From: Candidatus Cloacimonadota bacterium
Lineage (GTDB): Bacteria > Cloacimonadota > Cloacimonadia > Cloacimonadales > Cloacimonadaceae
Assembly (NCBI GenBank): GCA_028681035.1
Contig: JAQUJJ010000013.1
Span: 1 to 45,248, forward strand
Direction of reading: 5' to 3'
Length of the DNA: 45,248 bases
The stretch's first letter is position 1. Each line of letters starts with the position of its first letter. Below the pieces are notes generated by a model, which worked only from the letters and a program-made list of their open reading frames with translations, did not search any database and was not told the origin of the DNA. Below are positions 26,659 through 35,053 of this stretch, piece by piece. The position numbers were made by a program, and so were the translations under genes.

Positions 26659-27352
26659 TTACCACAAAGTTGCACTTTATGCGATATTTACGTTCTGGAT
26701 TGTAAGCACCACGAAAGCCAAACCGCCATTCAGGAAGAACCTTCTTAACGGCTTCAACATAACTTGCAGAACTGTAGGTGATAACGATTAAGCTTTTCAT
26801 CTCCACCCCACCTTTCTGGTTTAATTTGAATTCCAGATACACTTCTCCATCAACATCAGGAATAATAACAGGCTTTGGCTGAGTTATTATATAAGCGTTT
26901 CCATCTCCTTGTTCAAGATTGGAAGAAAAGCCAAAATTACCACTCGGTAGCGTGTTCCCCAAACTCCTCAAAGCATCAGAAGTACGGGTGCGAGAAGTTC
27001 TAATTGTTTGAGGATTCGCAATCGTGCTATTGTTTGGGGTATCGATAACCGGGCTTTCCAAAATCCGAGCTTGCTGCTTCACGGCAACAGGAGGAGGGCT
27101 TTGAGGCAATGGTTCTTCTTGAATAACAGATTGCTTTTCGGCAATGGAAGTAGTTGGGACAGGACTTATTCCCGTGGAAGCTAGAGTTGAAGAAAGCTTT
27201 GGAGTGTCTGGGAGTTCCCATTCAAAACTGTGCCATTTAGTAGGAAACGTGGGTTTTATTACAAGTAGTGCCAGTAACAAAAGCAGCAGCAAATGCCCTA
27301 TGAACGAGAGAACATAGCCATTTTTAAGCTTAGGATGCAGCTTAATAATCAT
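26648..27352 (-). CDS. TonB-family energy-transducing protein
   Basis: The 234-residue protein has one N-terminal membrane helix (about 13-33), a Pro/Gln/Ser-rich periplasmic spacer (to about 140), and a small C-terminal domain (GEVYLEFKLNQKG to KCNFVVNED) with the TonB-like beta-alpha-beta pattern. It overlaps exbD by four bases (ATGA), making an exbB-exbD-tonB set that couples the proton gradient to outer-membrane transport or to Tol-Pal-like envelope upkeep. The spacer is short, so it may reach only a closely apposed outer membrane. TonB and TolA cannot be separated with certainty here. Confidence 0.75.
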   Translation of the reverse strand: MIIKLHPKLKNGYVLSFIGHLLLLLLLALLVIKPTFPTKWHSFEWELPDTPKLSSTLASTGISPVPTTSIAEKQSVIQEEPLPQSPPPVAVKQQARILESPVIDTPNNSTIANPQTIRTSRTRTSDALRSLGNTLPSGNFGFSSNLEQGDGNAYIITQPKPVIIPDVDGEVYLEFKLNQKGGVEMKSLIVITYSSASYVEAVKKVLPEWRFGFRGAYNPERKYRIKCNFVVNED

Positions 27353-27750
27353 TTATTAACTTCAGTTGTAGCAACAAATATGCGCTCAAAGCCAGCGTTT
27401 CGAATAATGTCCATCAGATTGATAAGCTTCTGCACTTGCACTTTGTCCTCTGTAGATAAGCGCACCACTTGATCAGGGCTAACATATTTATCCTTCAATA
27501 GAGCAGGTAACTCATTGATAGTTACCGGTTGTTCCATAAAGAATAGCTGATCATCACTAAAGTAAGTTAGCTGGATGGTCTGATGGCTTTGCCTAGTAGC
27601 AGTTGTAGAGCCTGGTAACTTGATGGGAAGCCCTGTTTGGCTGGCAAAATTTGAGGCAATAAGCAAGAATAAAAGCAATAGAAATATCACATCTGTCATG
27701 GATATCAGCATGGTTGTACTTATCTTTTGCTTGGATACTCTTAGCTTCAT
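27349..27750 (-). CDS. exbD: ExbD/TolR family protein
   Basis: The 133-residue inner-membrane protein has one helix (about 16-34, MTDVIFLLLLFLLIA) with the conserved Asp of the ExbD/TolR proton path, then a periplasmic domain ending QKLINLMDIIRNAGFERI. It pairs with the ExbB-like channel encoded just upstream (four-base overlap) to energise the TonB-like partner downstream. ExbD and TolR are hard to tell apart by sequence alone; a TonB-type neighbour favours ExbD. Confidence 0.88.
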   Translation of the reverse strand: MKLRVSKQKISTTMLISMTDVIFLLLLFLLIASNFASQTGLPIKLPGSTTATRQSHQTIQLTYFSDDQLFFMEQPVTINELPALLKDKYVSPDQVVRLSTEDKVQVQKLINLMDIIRNAGFERIFVATTEVNK

Positions 27751-28379
27751 GGCTTAGTGATTCCCTGTTTCAAAGAGTCAAACTTAATCATGTATTCTAC
27801 CGCTGTGTCCTGCATATCTTTCACAATGTTCTCTAGGTTTTGCACCAGGTCGTTGTAGAATATAATTGTTACGATACCTACAATCAGACCGCCTATGGTA
27901 GTGAGTAGTGCTACCCAAATACCTCCGGCAAGCATTGAGATATCCACGCCGCTCTGGCTTTGTCCCTGTATATTCATAAATACTCTAACCATACCTATAA
28001 CCGTGCCAAGAAACCCAATCAAAGGAGCTATTGCGGCAAACGTGGACAACCAGCCCATTCCCTTTTCAAGTTCATGTAATTGCAAGTTGGCAGTGGATTC
28101 CATACTTTGATTGATAAGGTCTAAGTTTTGGGTGGGACTGTTTAACAGTTTCTCAAGCATAACTGCCAAAGGACAATTAGAATCGTACATTCTGAGAACA
28201 CTGCGCATGTTATCCAGTTTGTCTTGTTGCCCTAAAGATAATTGCAGTTTCTGGTTTGTGTTTTTTACTCGTTTTAACTGGCGATACTTTTCAATTACAA
28301 TGCCGATAACTATTACGGATATTACCAGCAGAACATACATCAGTATTCCGCCACGGACAATAAGGTTTAGAGTGGACAT
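27747..28379 (-). CDS. exbB: ExbB/TolQ/MotA proton-channel family protein
   Basis: The 210-residue protein has the three-helix ExbB layout: a first helix near 8-28, then a cytoplasmic loop, then two helices starting GWLSTFAAIAPLIGFLGTV (about 103-121) and ISMLAGGIWVALLTTIGGL. It forms the stator pentamer around the ExbD helix. AGAGG precedes the ATG by four bases. It heads the six-gene run exbB-exbD-tonB-folP-cdaA-coaE. No biopolymer-receptor gene is directly attached. Confidence 0.92.
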   Translation of the reverse strand: MSTLNLIVRGGILMYVLLVISVIVIGIVIEKYRQLKRVKNTNQKLQLSLGQQDKLDNMRSVLRMYDSNCPLAVMLEKLLNSPTQNLDLINQSMESTANLQLHELEKGMGWLSTFAAIAPLIGFLGTVIGMVRVFMNIQGQSQSGVDISMLAGGIWVALLTTIGGLIVGIVTIIFYNDLVQNLENIVKDMQDTAVEYMIKFDSLKQGITKP

Positions 28380-28422
28380 TATACCTCTTCTTTGTTAAGC
28401 AAACCTTAGGATTGTTTCAAGA

Positions 28423-28448
28423 GGAACACCGACAATTGCCGGTGTTCC
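28423..28448. terminator. hairpin between serC and exbB
   Basis: A 9-bp perfect stem GGAACACCG/CGGTGTTCC surrounds an eight-base loop, 28 bases beyond the serC stop. Only a weak TCTT follows on the minus strand, so it may be an inefficient terminator or an attenuator that lets serC transcripts continue into exbB. Confidence 0.55.
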
Positions 28449-28475
28449 ACATTTAATTATAACTAGGTGTTAATG

Positions 28476-29564
28476 CTACTTAGCATGTTGCTGATGAAAT
28501 GCCTTCATAAACTCAGATAAGGCGTGTGCAGCAGTTAAGGGAAGGGAATTATAGGTTGATGCACGGCAACCACCTACATCGCGATGACCTTTCAAGCCAA
28601 TCATCCCTTGCTTCTTTGCTTCGCTGATGAAGAGTGCTTCCAATTCCTCGGTAGGAAGGCGGAAGGTGATATTCATCAAAGAACGATCTTCCTTCGCTAC
28701 TGTGCCTTTGTAGAAACCATTGGAGGCATCGATAGCTTTGTAAATAAAATCTGCTTTGGCTATGTTGTTTTTCTCTATCTTTTCCACACCACCATAGGCT
28801 TCAACCCACTTAAGAACCAAACCAATAAGGTAAATCGTTAAGGTTGGTGGTGTATTAAACATACTGCCATTCTTGGCGTGAATTTGATAATCCAGCATTG
28901 AGGGTAGTCCCGTTGCAGCTGTAGCAAGGAAATCCTTTTTAATCATCACAACTACGCAGCCAGCGGGACCTACGTTTTTCTGTGCACCAGCATAAATCAT
29001 GGAGTACTTCTGAACATCAATGGGTTTGCTCATGAAGTTTGAACTCATATCAGCAATTAATGGAACACCAGCAGGATTCTGAGGGTCAATCTTCCATTCT
29101 GTACCAAAGATGGTATTGTTCGTAGTGATGTGCACATAGGCAGGGTTATCGGACAATTGCCATGTTTTGGGGATATAGCTGAAGTTCTTATCTTCAGACG
29201 TAGCGGCAATATGCACGGGCTTGCCGATTTTCTTAGCTTCGGCAATTGCTTTTTTGCTCCAAACACCGGTGTGAATGAAATTCGCTTGCTTGCCTTCTGG
29301 TACAAAGCTCATAGGCACCATTAAGAACTGCATGCTTGCTCCACCCTGAAGGAATAATACCTCCCAATCATCTCCAAGCCCATAAATGCGTTTTACGGCT
29401 GCATAGGTTTCATCGATGATAGCTTGGTATTCTTTACTCCGATGGCTCATTTCCATTACAGAAAGACCCATTCCTTTGTAATTGAACAGATCTGCTTGAG
29501 CTTCCAACAATACTTCCTCTGGTAGCACTGCTGGACCAGCGTTAAAGTTGTGTACGCGATTCAT
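28476..29564 (-). CDS. serC: phosphoserine aminotransferase
   Basis: This PLP enzyme converts 3-phosphohydroxypyruvate and glutamate to phosphoserine in serine synthesis, and also acts in the B6 pathway in some bacteria. The 362-residue protein starts with the family hallmark HNFNAGPAVLPEEVL, has LQGGASMQF for the cofactor phosphate, the Lys of YAGAQKNVGPAG for the Schiff base and HRDVGGCRAS near the end. The start is set at 29564, because AGGAGG lies six bases upstream; an upstream in-frame ATG would add 16 uncharacteristic residues. It is divergent from maf. No serA or serB is nearby. Confidence 0.96.
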   Translation of the reverse strand: MNRVHNFNAGPAVLPEEVLLEAQADLFNYKGMGLSVMEMSHRSKEYQAIIDETYAAVKRIYGLGDDWEVLFLQGGASMQFLMVPMSFVPEGKQANFIHTGVWSKKAIAEAKKIGKPVHIAATSEDKNFSYIPKTWQLSDNPAYVHITTNNTIFGTEWKIDPQNPAGVPLIADMSSNFMSKPIDVQKYSMIYAGAQKNVGPAGCVVVMIKKDFLATAATGLPSMLDYQIHAKNGSMFNTPPTLTIYLIGLVLKWVEAYGGVEKIEKNNIAKADFIYKAIDASNGFYKGTVAKEDRSLMNITFRLPTEELEALFISEAKKQGMIGLKGHRDVGGCRASTYNSLPLTAAHALSEFMKAFHQQHAK

Positions 29565-29704
29565 TTGTATCCTCCTGGATATTTTTTTGTCTTCTGAGAA
29601 CAAGAATTTCAAAGTCCATTCTTTCAGGCAAGCTATTTTTTTAATCCTACAAACTTATTGACTTATTTGCAAGCTATTAAATGGTGAGACAGAGGTGTAA
29701 CCAT

Positions 29705-30298
29705 ATGATTCATGAAATGTTATGTAATTATCAGCTTGTTTTAGCATCGGCGTCTCCCAGACGTAAGGAATTGTTTTCTTTGCTGGGTTTAACTGCCTCT
29801 ATAATTCCTGCCGACATCGCAGAACCACTTACTAATGAAAAACCACATGTACAGGCAATGACCCATGCAAAAAACAAAGCCCAATTCGTACTAAGCACTG
29901 TGCCTAAGGGTCAGATAGTAATAGCTGCTGATACTCTAGTTGCAATTGATGCAAAGGTTTTGGGAAAGCCAAGCAATGAGCTACAAGCAAGAGAGTATCT
30001 TAGGATATTATCAAAGCGTGAACATATTGTTTTCACTGGAATATGCTTAGGCTTGAACAGCCAAATACTTTGTGATTATGAACAGACCTCTGTTTCATTT
30101 GCCGCTATAAGCGAAGATGAGATAAGCTCATATCTAAAAACGGGTGAGCCACTTGATAAAGCTGGGGCTTATGGGATCCAGGGCTATGGTTCACAGTTCA
30201 TCACTGGTGTTAATGGCTGTTACTTCAATGTAATGGGTTTTCCCATCCGTAAGTTCTACGAAATGCTGCAAGTTTTACTTAGGAGTGCAGACCTATGA
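29705..30298 (+). CDS. maf: Maf-family nucleotide pyrophosphatase
   Basis: Maf proteins hydrolyse non-canonical nucleoside triphosphates such as dTTP/UTP or m7GTP and have been linked to septum formation. The sequence has LASASPRRKEL at its start, AADTLVAID, LGKP, DKAGAYGIQG and VNGCYFNVMGFPI. The start 29705 is chosen because AGAGGTG (29691-29697) precedes it at proper spacing, giving 197 residues; ATG 29681 is possible. It overlaps the amidohydrolase gene by four bases (ATGA). Confidence 0.93.
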   Translation: MIHEMLCNYQLVLASASPRRKELFSLLGLTASIIPADIAEPLTNEKPHVQAMTHAKNKAQFVLSTVPKGQIVIAADTLVAIDAKVLGKPSNELQAREYLRILSKREHIVFTGICLGLNSQILCDYEQTSVSFAAISEDEISSYLKTGEPLDKAGAYGIQGYGSQFITGVNGCYFNVMGFPIRKFYEMLQVLLRSADL

Positions 30299-31770
30299 AA
30301 TTATTCCACAACGCTTATCTATGGCAGAATGGAGGCTTTTCTCCCTCAAAGAAATCTATTGTTACTCACGATGGGCTAATAGAGTTGATTGTTACAGAAC
30401 CCCATCCTCCCCTTTTAGCAATTAAAAACAAATTAGATATGAAGGGTGCTTACGTGTATCCGGGATTTACTGATACACACACTCACAGTTTTGAGGGTGG
30501 CTTGTATGCAATGGGGATAGACCTATCTAAAGTAAAAAGCATCCCGGATTTACTAGCTTTAATCCATGATAAATACGCCCAAACCACAGGTACTGATCCC
30601 ATCTTTGCCTGGCAATTTGATGAGTATTACGTTAAAGAAGCTCGTTTCCCAACGATAGCAGAGCTGGATCACGTTTGCCACGATAAGCCCCTTATTCTTC
30701 GCAGAATAGACGGGCATTCCTGCATCCTTAATAGTGCTGCAAGAAACTTAGTCGCTGGTCTGGATAATTACAAACCTGAAATATTAAGAGGTTCGTACAA
30801 CGATATTGCAGTTCATCATTTTCATGGCAAACTATCTGAAGAAACAATACTAAATGCTTACCACAAAGCTTCTTTATTAGCCATGCAGGGCGGTTTCACG
30901 GGAGTGCATACCATGATTGGTGATGCCAGCCAAAGCATTAGCCATTACAAGCTGATTAGGGACAACTTGCATCAGTTTCCTGTTAAGTTCACCCTATATC
31001 CTCAATCTTTTAATCTAAAAGCCGCTCTGGATGTAGGAGCTACCCGAATTGGGGGTTGCATTCTTGCCGATGGTTCGATTGGTTCTTCTACAGCAGCTTT
31101 ATTTGAGCCTTATACAAATAGTGACAAGCTGGGTAATCTATATCAAAATGATGAGTTTTGGACTAACTTTATCACCCAAGCACATAAGCATAATCTGCAA
31201 GTGGGTGTCCATTGTATTGGTGACCGCGCCATTACGCAAATAAATGACGTTTACAAGAAACTTAAGGAAACTGATTACCGAGATTTACGGCATCAGTTAA
31301 TCCATTGCGAACTTACCAGTGACAGCCTGATTCAAGATATCAAAGCTTCGGGTGCGGTGCCGGTTATGCAACCCAATTTTGATTTGTTATGGGGCGGGAA
31401 AGATGGACTCTATGATAGAATGATGGGTGAAGATAGAAGCCATAACATGAACCGTTTTGCATCTATGGTGCGCAATTCCATCCGCATTACCGGTGGTTCA
31501 GATTGGTACATTAGCCCCATGGATATTGTCCAATCCAGTAGAGCTGCGATGCATCACCACCATTCCCGCGAAAGCCTTACTCATACACAAGCGGTTGATA
31601 TTTATACCAAAAATGCCGCATGGTTGAGTGGTGAAGAAAACACTTTGGGCACCATTAAAGAAGGTTATCAGGCAGATTTTACGGTTTTGAGCCATGCCCT
31701 AGACGATAGCAATCGTATTCCGCAAGTTATATCAGTTATCCGCAATGGAGAAACAGTTTATGAAGCTTGA
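30295..31770 (+). CDS. amidohydrolase family protein, YtcJ-like
   Basis: The 491-residue protein is a metal-dependent hydrolase of the amidohydro_3 (YtcJ) branch. It has the metal-binding FTDTHTH near residue 61, the glycine-rich ILADGSIGSSTAALFEPY, VGVHCIGDRAI, LIHCELT and the late Asp in GGSDWYISPMD, and ends with LGTIKEGYQADFTVL as in other family members. Substrates in this branch range from formamides to amides, so the actual one is unknown. AGGAG lies nine bases upstream of its ATG, which overlaps the maf stop. Confidence 0.85.
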   Translation: MKLFHNAYLWQNGGFSPSKKSIVTHDGLIELIVTEPHPPLLAIKNKLDMKGAYVYPGFTDTHTHSFEGGLYAMGIDLSKVKSIPDLLALIHDKYAQTTGTDPIFAWQFDEYYVKEARFPTIAELDHVCHDKPLILRRIDGHSCILNSAARNLVAGLDNYKPEILRGSYNDIAVHHFHGKLSEETILNAYHKASLLAMQGGFTGVHTMIGDASQSISHYKLIRDNLHQFPVKFTLYPQSFNLKAALDVGATRIGGCILADGSIGSSTAALFEPYTNSDKLGNLYQNDEFWTNFITQAHKHNLQVGVHCIGDRAITQINDVYKKLKETDYRDLRHQLIHCELTSDSLIQDIKASGAVPVMQPNFDLLWGGKDGLYDRMMGEDRSHNMNRFASMVRNSIRITGGSDWYISPMDIVQSSRAAMHHHHSRESLTHTQAVDIYTKNAAWLSGEENTLGTIKEGYQADFTVLSHALDDSNRIPQVISVIRNGETVYEA

Positions 31771-32344
31771 TGCAGCAGCTCTTAACGGCATAAATATAGA
31801 AGACCTAATAAAGGCTGAATTAATCATTCACCCAGAGTGTAAACTAGTGGATATTTATAAGATAATCCTTCAAGCCTTTTTTGGACCCTTACACATTTTA
31901 AACGATTTAACTACTGTTTCCAGCTTCATTAAAAGCGAAACTTTGGCAATGAATACAAGCTACCACCCCCTTTTACAGGAGTTAGGAAACAATCATGGTT
32001 TTAGCAGAATTAGTATTAGCATCCTTCAGCCTTTTATACACCAAGGAGACGAGCTATTTACAGAACTATGCAATCAAATGGCTAACCTGATGAAAATATC
32101 CTGCCTTCAAAGAAAGCCAAGCTATTCAATGAAGGAATTGTGGATTGAGAGCAAGAAGCTTATCCACAGCCACTTTCTCATTGACTGCAATGAGTGGGAT
32201 GAATTATTAATAGTAGCAGAGCAATCCATAATACCCCACCATTCCGAGTTGTTTAGAACGGCTTACGATCCTCATTACCGTGTTCTAAACCCCAACTTAA
32301 ACAGCTTAATTAACAATCTATTAAATAAACCAGAAACATTTTAA
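31760..32344 (+). CDS. conserved hypothetical protein
   Basis: The 194-residue soluble protein shows VDIYKIILQAFFGPLH near its start and a C-terminal PHHSELFRTAYDPHYRVLNP. This pattern (DVYK-LLxQAxxG, then HHSxxYRxAYxPxYRV) is one I recall from an uncharacterised bacterial family of about 190-200 residues; no function is known to me. The conserved His-His-Ser and Tyr-Arg suggest a binding or catalytic site. ATG 31760 is preferred to ATG 31745, as GGAG lies nine bases before it. It overlaps the amidohydrolase end by 11 bases and precedes gltX by nine bases. Confidence 0.65.
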   Translation: MKLDAAALNGINIEDLIKAELIIHPECKLVDIYKIILQAFFGPLHILNDLTTVSSFIKSETLAMNTSYHPLLQELGNNHGFSRISISILQPFIHQGDELFTELCNQMANLMKISCLQRKPSYSMKELWIESKKLIHSHFLIDCNEWDELLIVAEQSIIPHHSELFRTAYDPHYRVLNPNLNSLINNLLNKPETF

Positions 32345-32353
32345 GGAGCATTC

Positions 32354-33787
32354 ATGAAACCAGTTCGAGTACGTTTTGCCCCCAGTCCCACAGGTTATCT
32401 ACATATTGGCGGTCTGCGAACCGCATTATATGACTATTTGTTTGCCAAAGCTATGAATGGTAAATTCATCCTTCGTATAGAAGATACAGATCAAAGCCGC
32501 GAAGTTGAAGGTGCCGCCACGAGTTTAATCAACACACTACATCAGCTAGGCATAGACTTTGATGAAGGACCCGGTATTGGCGGCGAGTTTCAGCCATATA
32601 CACAATCTGAACGCTTACAGTTATATCATGACCATGCCCAATTACTACTTGATTCTGGCAATGCCTACCACTGTTTCTGCAGCTCGGAAACGCTTACTGC
32701 CATGCGGGAAGAGCAAAAAGCCAATGGGGAGTTTGTAAAATACGACAGACGCTGCCTTAATCTTAGTAAAGAAGAAGTAGCAGCCAAATTAGCCAAGGGC
32801 GAAAGACACGTCATCAGGCTTAAAATGCCCGACCACCGTTTGTTTAGCTTCGAAGACCTAGTCCGCGAAAGGGTTGAGATGGAAAGCTCTCAATCTGACG
32901 ACCAAGTACTGCTAAAGAGCGATGGATTCCCCACCTATCATCTTGCTGCGGTGGTAGATGATCATTATATGCAGATTTCCCACGTGATTCGTGGTGAGGA
33001 GTGGTTATCCAGCACGCCTAAGCATTTATGGCTTTACGAATGTTTTGGATGGGAAGCTCCAATCTGGGTGCATCTTCCTCTTATACTTTCAACTGACCGT
33101 AGCAAGTTAAGCAAACGCATGAATGATGTATCTGTAGAAAGCTATCTTACTAAAGGTTATCTTAAGGAGGCACTGCTAAACTTCGTAGCACTTTTAGGCT
33201 GGCATACTTCTGACGATAGGGAGCTTTATTCTTTAGAGGAAATGTGCGAAGTCTTTAGCCTCGATAGGGTTAATAAGGCAGGAGCGATATTCGACCTTAC
33301 AAAGCTGGATTGGATGAATGGACAGTATATGCGCAGCCTTCCTCTGGAAACTATTGCCAAACGCTGTGAGCCTTATTTCATCGCTAGTGGGTTTGATATT
33401 TCAAATAGAGCGAAGTTCCTAAAATGCGTGGATGTTGCCAGAGAAAGATGCACGCTGATTCCAGAGATTGTGGACTATAGCAAGATGTTTTATGAGGATG
33501 CTGAGCTAAGTGCTGAAGATAAAGAGATTATGCTAAATCCAGATTCGCAAAAGGTGCTGAAGTGGTTTGCCGAAGAATTGTCCAAAGCACTGCCCTTAAA
33601 TGCAGATATTATCCACGATCTAACCAAGCTTTGCACCGTCAACCTTGGTATAAAAGGCAAAGCTTTATATACTCCCCTCCGTTTGGCTTTGATTTATCAG
33701 GCTCACGGTCCCGATTTACCCAATACAATAGCAATTCTTGGCGATCAGGAAGCTATCGCTAGGATAGAAAGCCATATAGCAAATTAA
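32354..33787 (+). CDS. gltX: glutamyl-tRNA synthetase
   Basis: The class I synthetase charges tRNA(Glu), and in organisms without GlnRS also tRNA(Gln). The 477-residue protein starts with RFAPSPTGYLHIGGLRTAL, the bacterial HIGH-box form, has the KMSKS-equivalent KLSKRM, and includes the CFCSSET segment of the zinc-binding-like insert. Length and order are typical of bacterial GluRS. GGAG lies just before the ATG. It is the last gene of the maf run and is followed by a 38-bp hairpin. Confidence 0.96.
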   Translation: MKPVRVRFAPSPTGYLHIGGLRTALYDYLFAKAMNGKFILRIEDTDQSREVEGAATSLINTLHQLGIDFDEGPGIGGEFQPYTQSERLQLYHDHAQLLLDSGNAYHCFCSSETLTAMREEQKANGEFVKYDRRCLNLSKEEVAAKLAKGERHVIRLKMPDHRLFSFEDLVRERVEMESSQSDDQVLLKSDGFPTYHLAAVVDDHYMQISHVIRGEEWLSSTPKHLWLYECFGWEAPIWVHLPLILSTDRSKLSKRMNDVSVESYLTKGYLKEALLNFVALLGWHTSDDRELYSLEEMCEVFSLDRVNKAGAIFDLTKLDWMNGQYMRSLPLETIAKRCEPYFIASGFDISNRAKFLKCVDVARERCTLIPEIVDYSKMFYEDAELSAEDKEIMLNPDSQKVLKWFAEELSKALPLNADIIHDLTKLCTVNLGIKGKALYTPLRLALIYQAHGPDLPNTIAILGDQEAIARIESHIAN

Positions 33788-33811
33788 TCTTCTTCTTAAA
33801 CTAGCATTACA

Positions 33812-33894
33812 CTTGCTTGAATTGCCCTATCATTGCCCACCCATTGTCCATGTGGAGGGCAATGGGTGGGCAATGATAGGGCAATTGGAGCAAG
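33812..33894. repeat. 38-bp near-perfect inverted repeat after gltX
   Basis: Arms 33812-33849 and 33857-33894 pair with one mismatch and two wobbles around a seven-base loop. Each arm contains the reiterated words ATTGCCC, CATTGCCC and CATTGTCC. It starts 24 bases after the gltX stop. No T-tract follows, so the hairpin may block or protect gltX transcripts or be a palindromic element. It resembles the 143-229 hairpin in size and position but not in sequence. Confidence 0.85.
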
Positions 33895-33952
33895 GAAGAA
33901 AAGTTTTAACTTCCTCTAACACTTACTGTATCAGCACTTGCCTCGAGTGCTT

Positions 33953-33973
33953 ACAGCCGAGGCGGCTGTTTTT
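33953..33973 (+). terminator. intrinsic terminator-like hairpin, plus strand
   Basis: ACAGCC pairs with GGCTGT across a five-base loop and is followed directly by a run of T. It is about 165 bases past gltX and could end the maf-to-gltX transcript. It also belongs to the CTCGAGTGCT dispersed repeat. Confidence 0.6.
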
Positions 33974-34047
33974 AGAATAGCAGCGGAACGGCGTCCTACG
34001 CTACGGATAATCGGCTGTACCTGTTAGCATGCCCTTTGCTCACTTTG

Positions 34048-34146
34048 ATGGCACCAAGATGCCTCCAATGCGCCACCTGTGCCAAGTACAAGAGGTGTGC
34101 GAGGGGAGGACAAGGTGCAAACATCGGACTTAAGAGGATGCTATGA
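34048..34146 (+). other. short Cys-rich open frame, doubtful
   Basis: A 32-codon frame encodes MAPRCLQCATCAKYKRCAR and more, with a C-x2-C-x2-C-x5-C pattern. The frame stays open further upstream and ends in ATGA, overlapping another ATG. No ribosome site is clear. It could be a decayed phage or accessory gene end, or chance. Confidence 0.2.
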
Positions 34147-34153
34147 ACGGTTA

Positions 34154-35053
34154 CTATGCAGGAGGGGCAGAGCGATATGCTTTGGAAAGTGGAATCAACT
34201 TAATACCCATATCTGTTACTTGTGTGATAAACTTCTGCAAACCTACCAGTTTAGCACGATTGTGGCAATGAGTTATCACTATTATAGGTTCGTTTCTGCC
34301 TTTGTATTTGGATAAGCTTTGAATCTTACTGATTATCGTGGCATCAGTGATGTCAGGTACATCCAGGAATACATCTCTCTTAAGGGTTTTCAGTCCCAGT
34401 TTGCTTGCCACAGCAGGCACGGCACTTTTAGCAGTGGTAGCACTATCTAAAAAGAAAAGTCCTTCGCCATTAAGCTTATCCATAACTGCATACATGCTTG
34501 CATTATCCGCCGTAACAGCAGAACCCATATGATTGTTTGCGGCTATCGCATTGGGTATTTGCCTGTGGAAATCGGCAATAAGCTCGCTAATATCACTGGC
34601 ATTCATAGCTGTTTTTATGTAGCGCTTACCGGGATTGGCATTGCCTTCTGCTTGCATCGGAATATGAATCAGCACTTCGTGTCCACTCTTTTTTGCCAAC
34701 TTGGCTGTTACTTCCGTTTGGGGCAAATCTGGTAATATGGCAAAAGCTATCTCTGAGGGCAAGTCAGCAAAATCTTGTAGCAGCTCTCCAGCATTCTGAC
34801 CAAAATCGTCTATTACAATCACCATAGGTGGCAAATCATCGCTTTTACTCCAAGTGTAGAGATAAGAACTAATCTCAGCCATAGTACTTTTACTTACCTT
34901 AGTGGTATCAGCAGGAGCTTCGCCTGCATTATCAGTGTACGAGCTTTCAGGGTATGGCTCTACATCCATTTCTTGCTCTGCCTGGGGTTTTGCCTTGCAG
35001 CCAAACAACAATACAAAAGCTATTAGTAACAGGATTAGGGATTTCTTTTCCAC
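34154..35053 (-). CDS. YibQ-like divergent polysaccharide deacetylase lipoprotein
   Basis: The 299-residue protein has a lipoprotein signal (LLLIAFVLLFGC, lipidated Cys near 19), a short acidic linker, and a divergent polysaccharide deacetylase domain with MVIVIDDFG, EVLIHIPMQAEG, AANNHMGS, FLDSATT and VITHCHN. Each motif has its match in the longer paralogue at 9431-10762, so the two arose by duplication. Its substrate is unknown. Lipid anchoring places it at a membrane facing the periplasm. The first codons overlap the DUF192 gene by 19 bases, so they are probably co-translated. The last few residues run into a repeat-rich spacer and may not be ancestral. Confidence 0.85.
   Translation of the reverse strand: MEKKSLILLLIAFVLLFGCKAKPQAEQEMDVEPYPESSYTDNAGEAPADTTKVSKSTMAEISSYLYTWSKSDDLPPMVIVIDDFGQNAGELLQDFADLPSEIAFAILPDLPQTEVTAKLAKKSGHEVLIHIPMQAEGNANPGKRYIKTAMNASDISELIADFHRQIPNAIAANNHMGSAVTADNASMYAVMDKLNGEGLFFLDSATTAKSAVPAVASKLGLKTLKRDVFLDVPDITDATIISKIQSLSKYKGRNEPIIVITHCHNRAKLVGLQKFITQVTDMGIKLIPLSKAYRSAPPA

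Larger units (their letters stand above)
33788..34153. other. 366-bp intergenic region after gltX
   Basis: Contains a very long hairpin (33812-33894), a terminator-like hairpin (33953-33973), a REP-like GGAACGGCGTCCTACGCTAC (33985-34004) similar to one inside the pseudogene near 23172-23192, and a 32-codon Cys-rich frame (34048-34146). No convincing gene was found. Confidence 0.6.
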
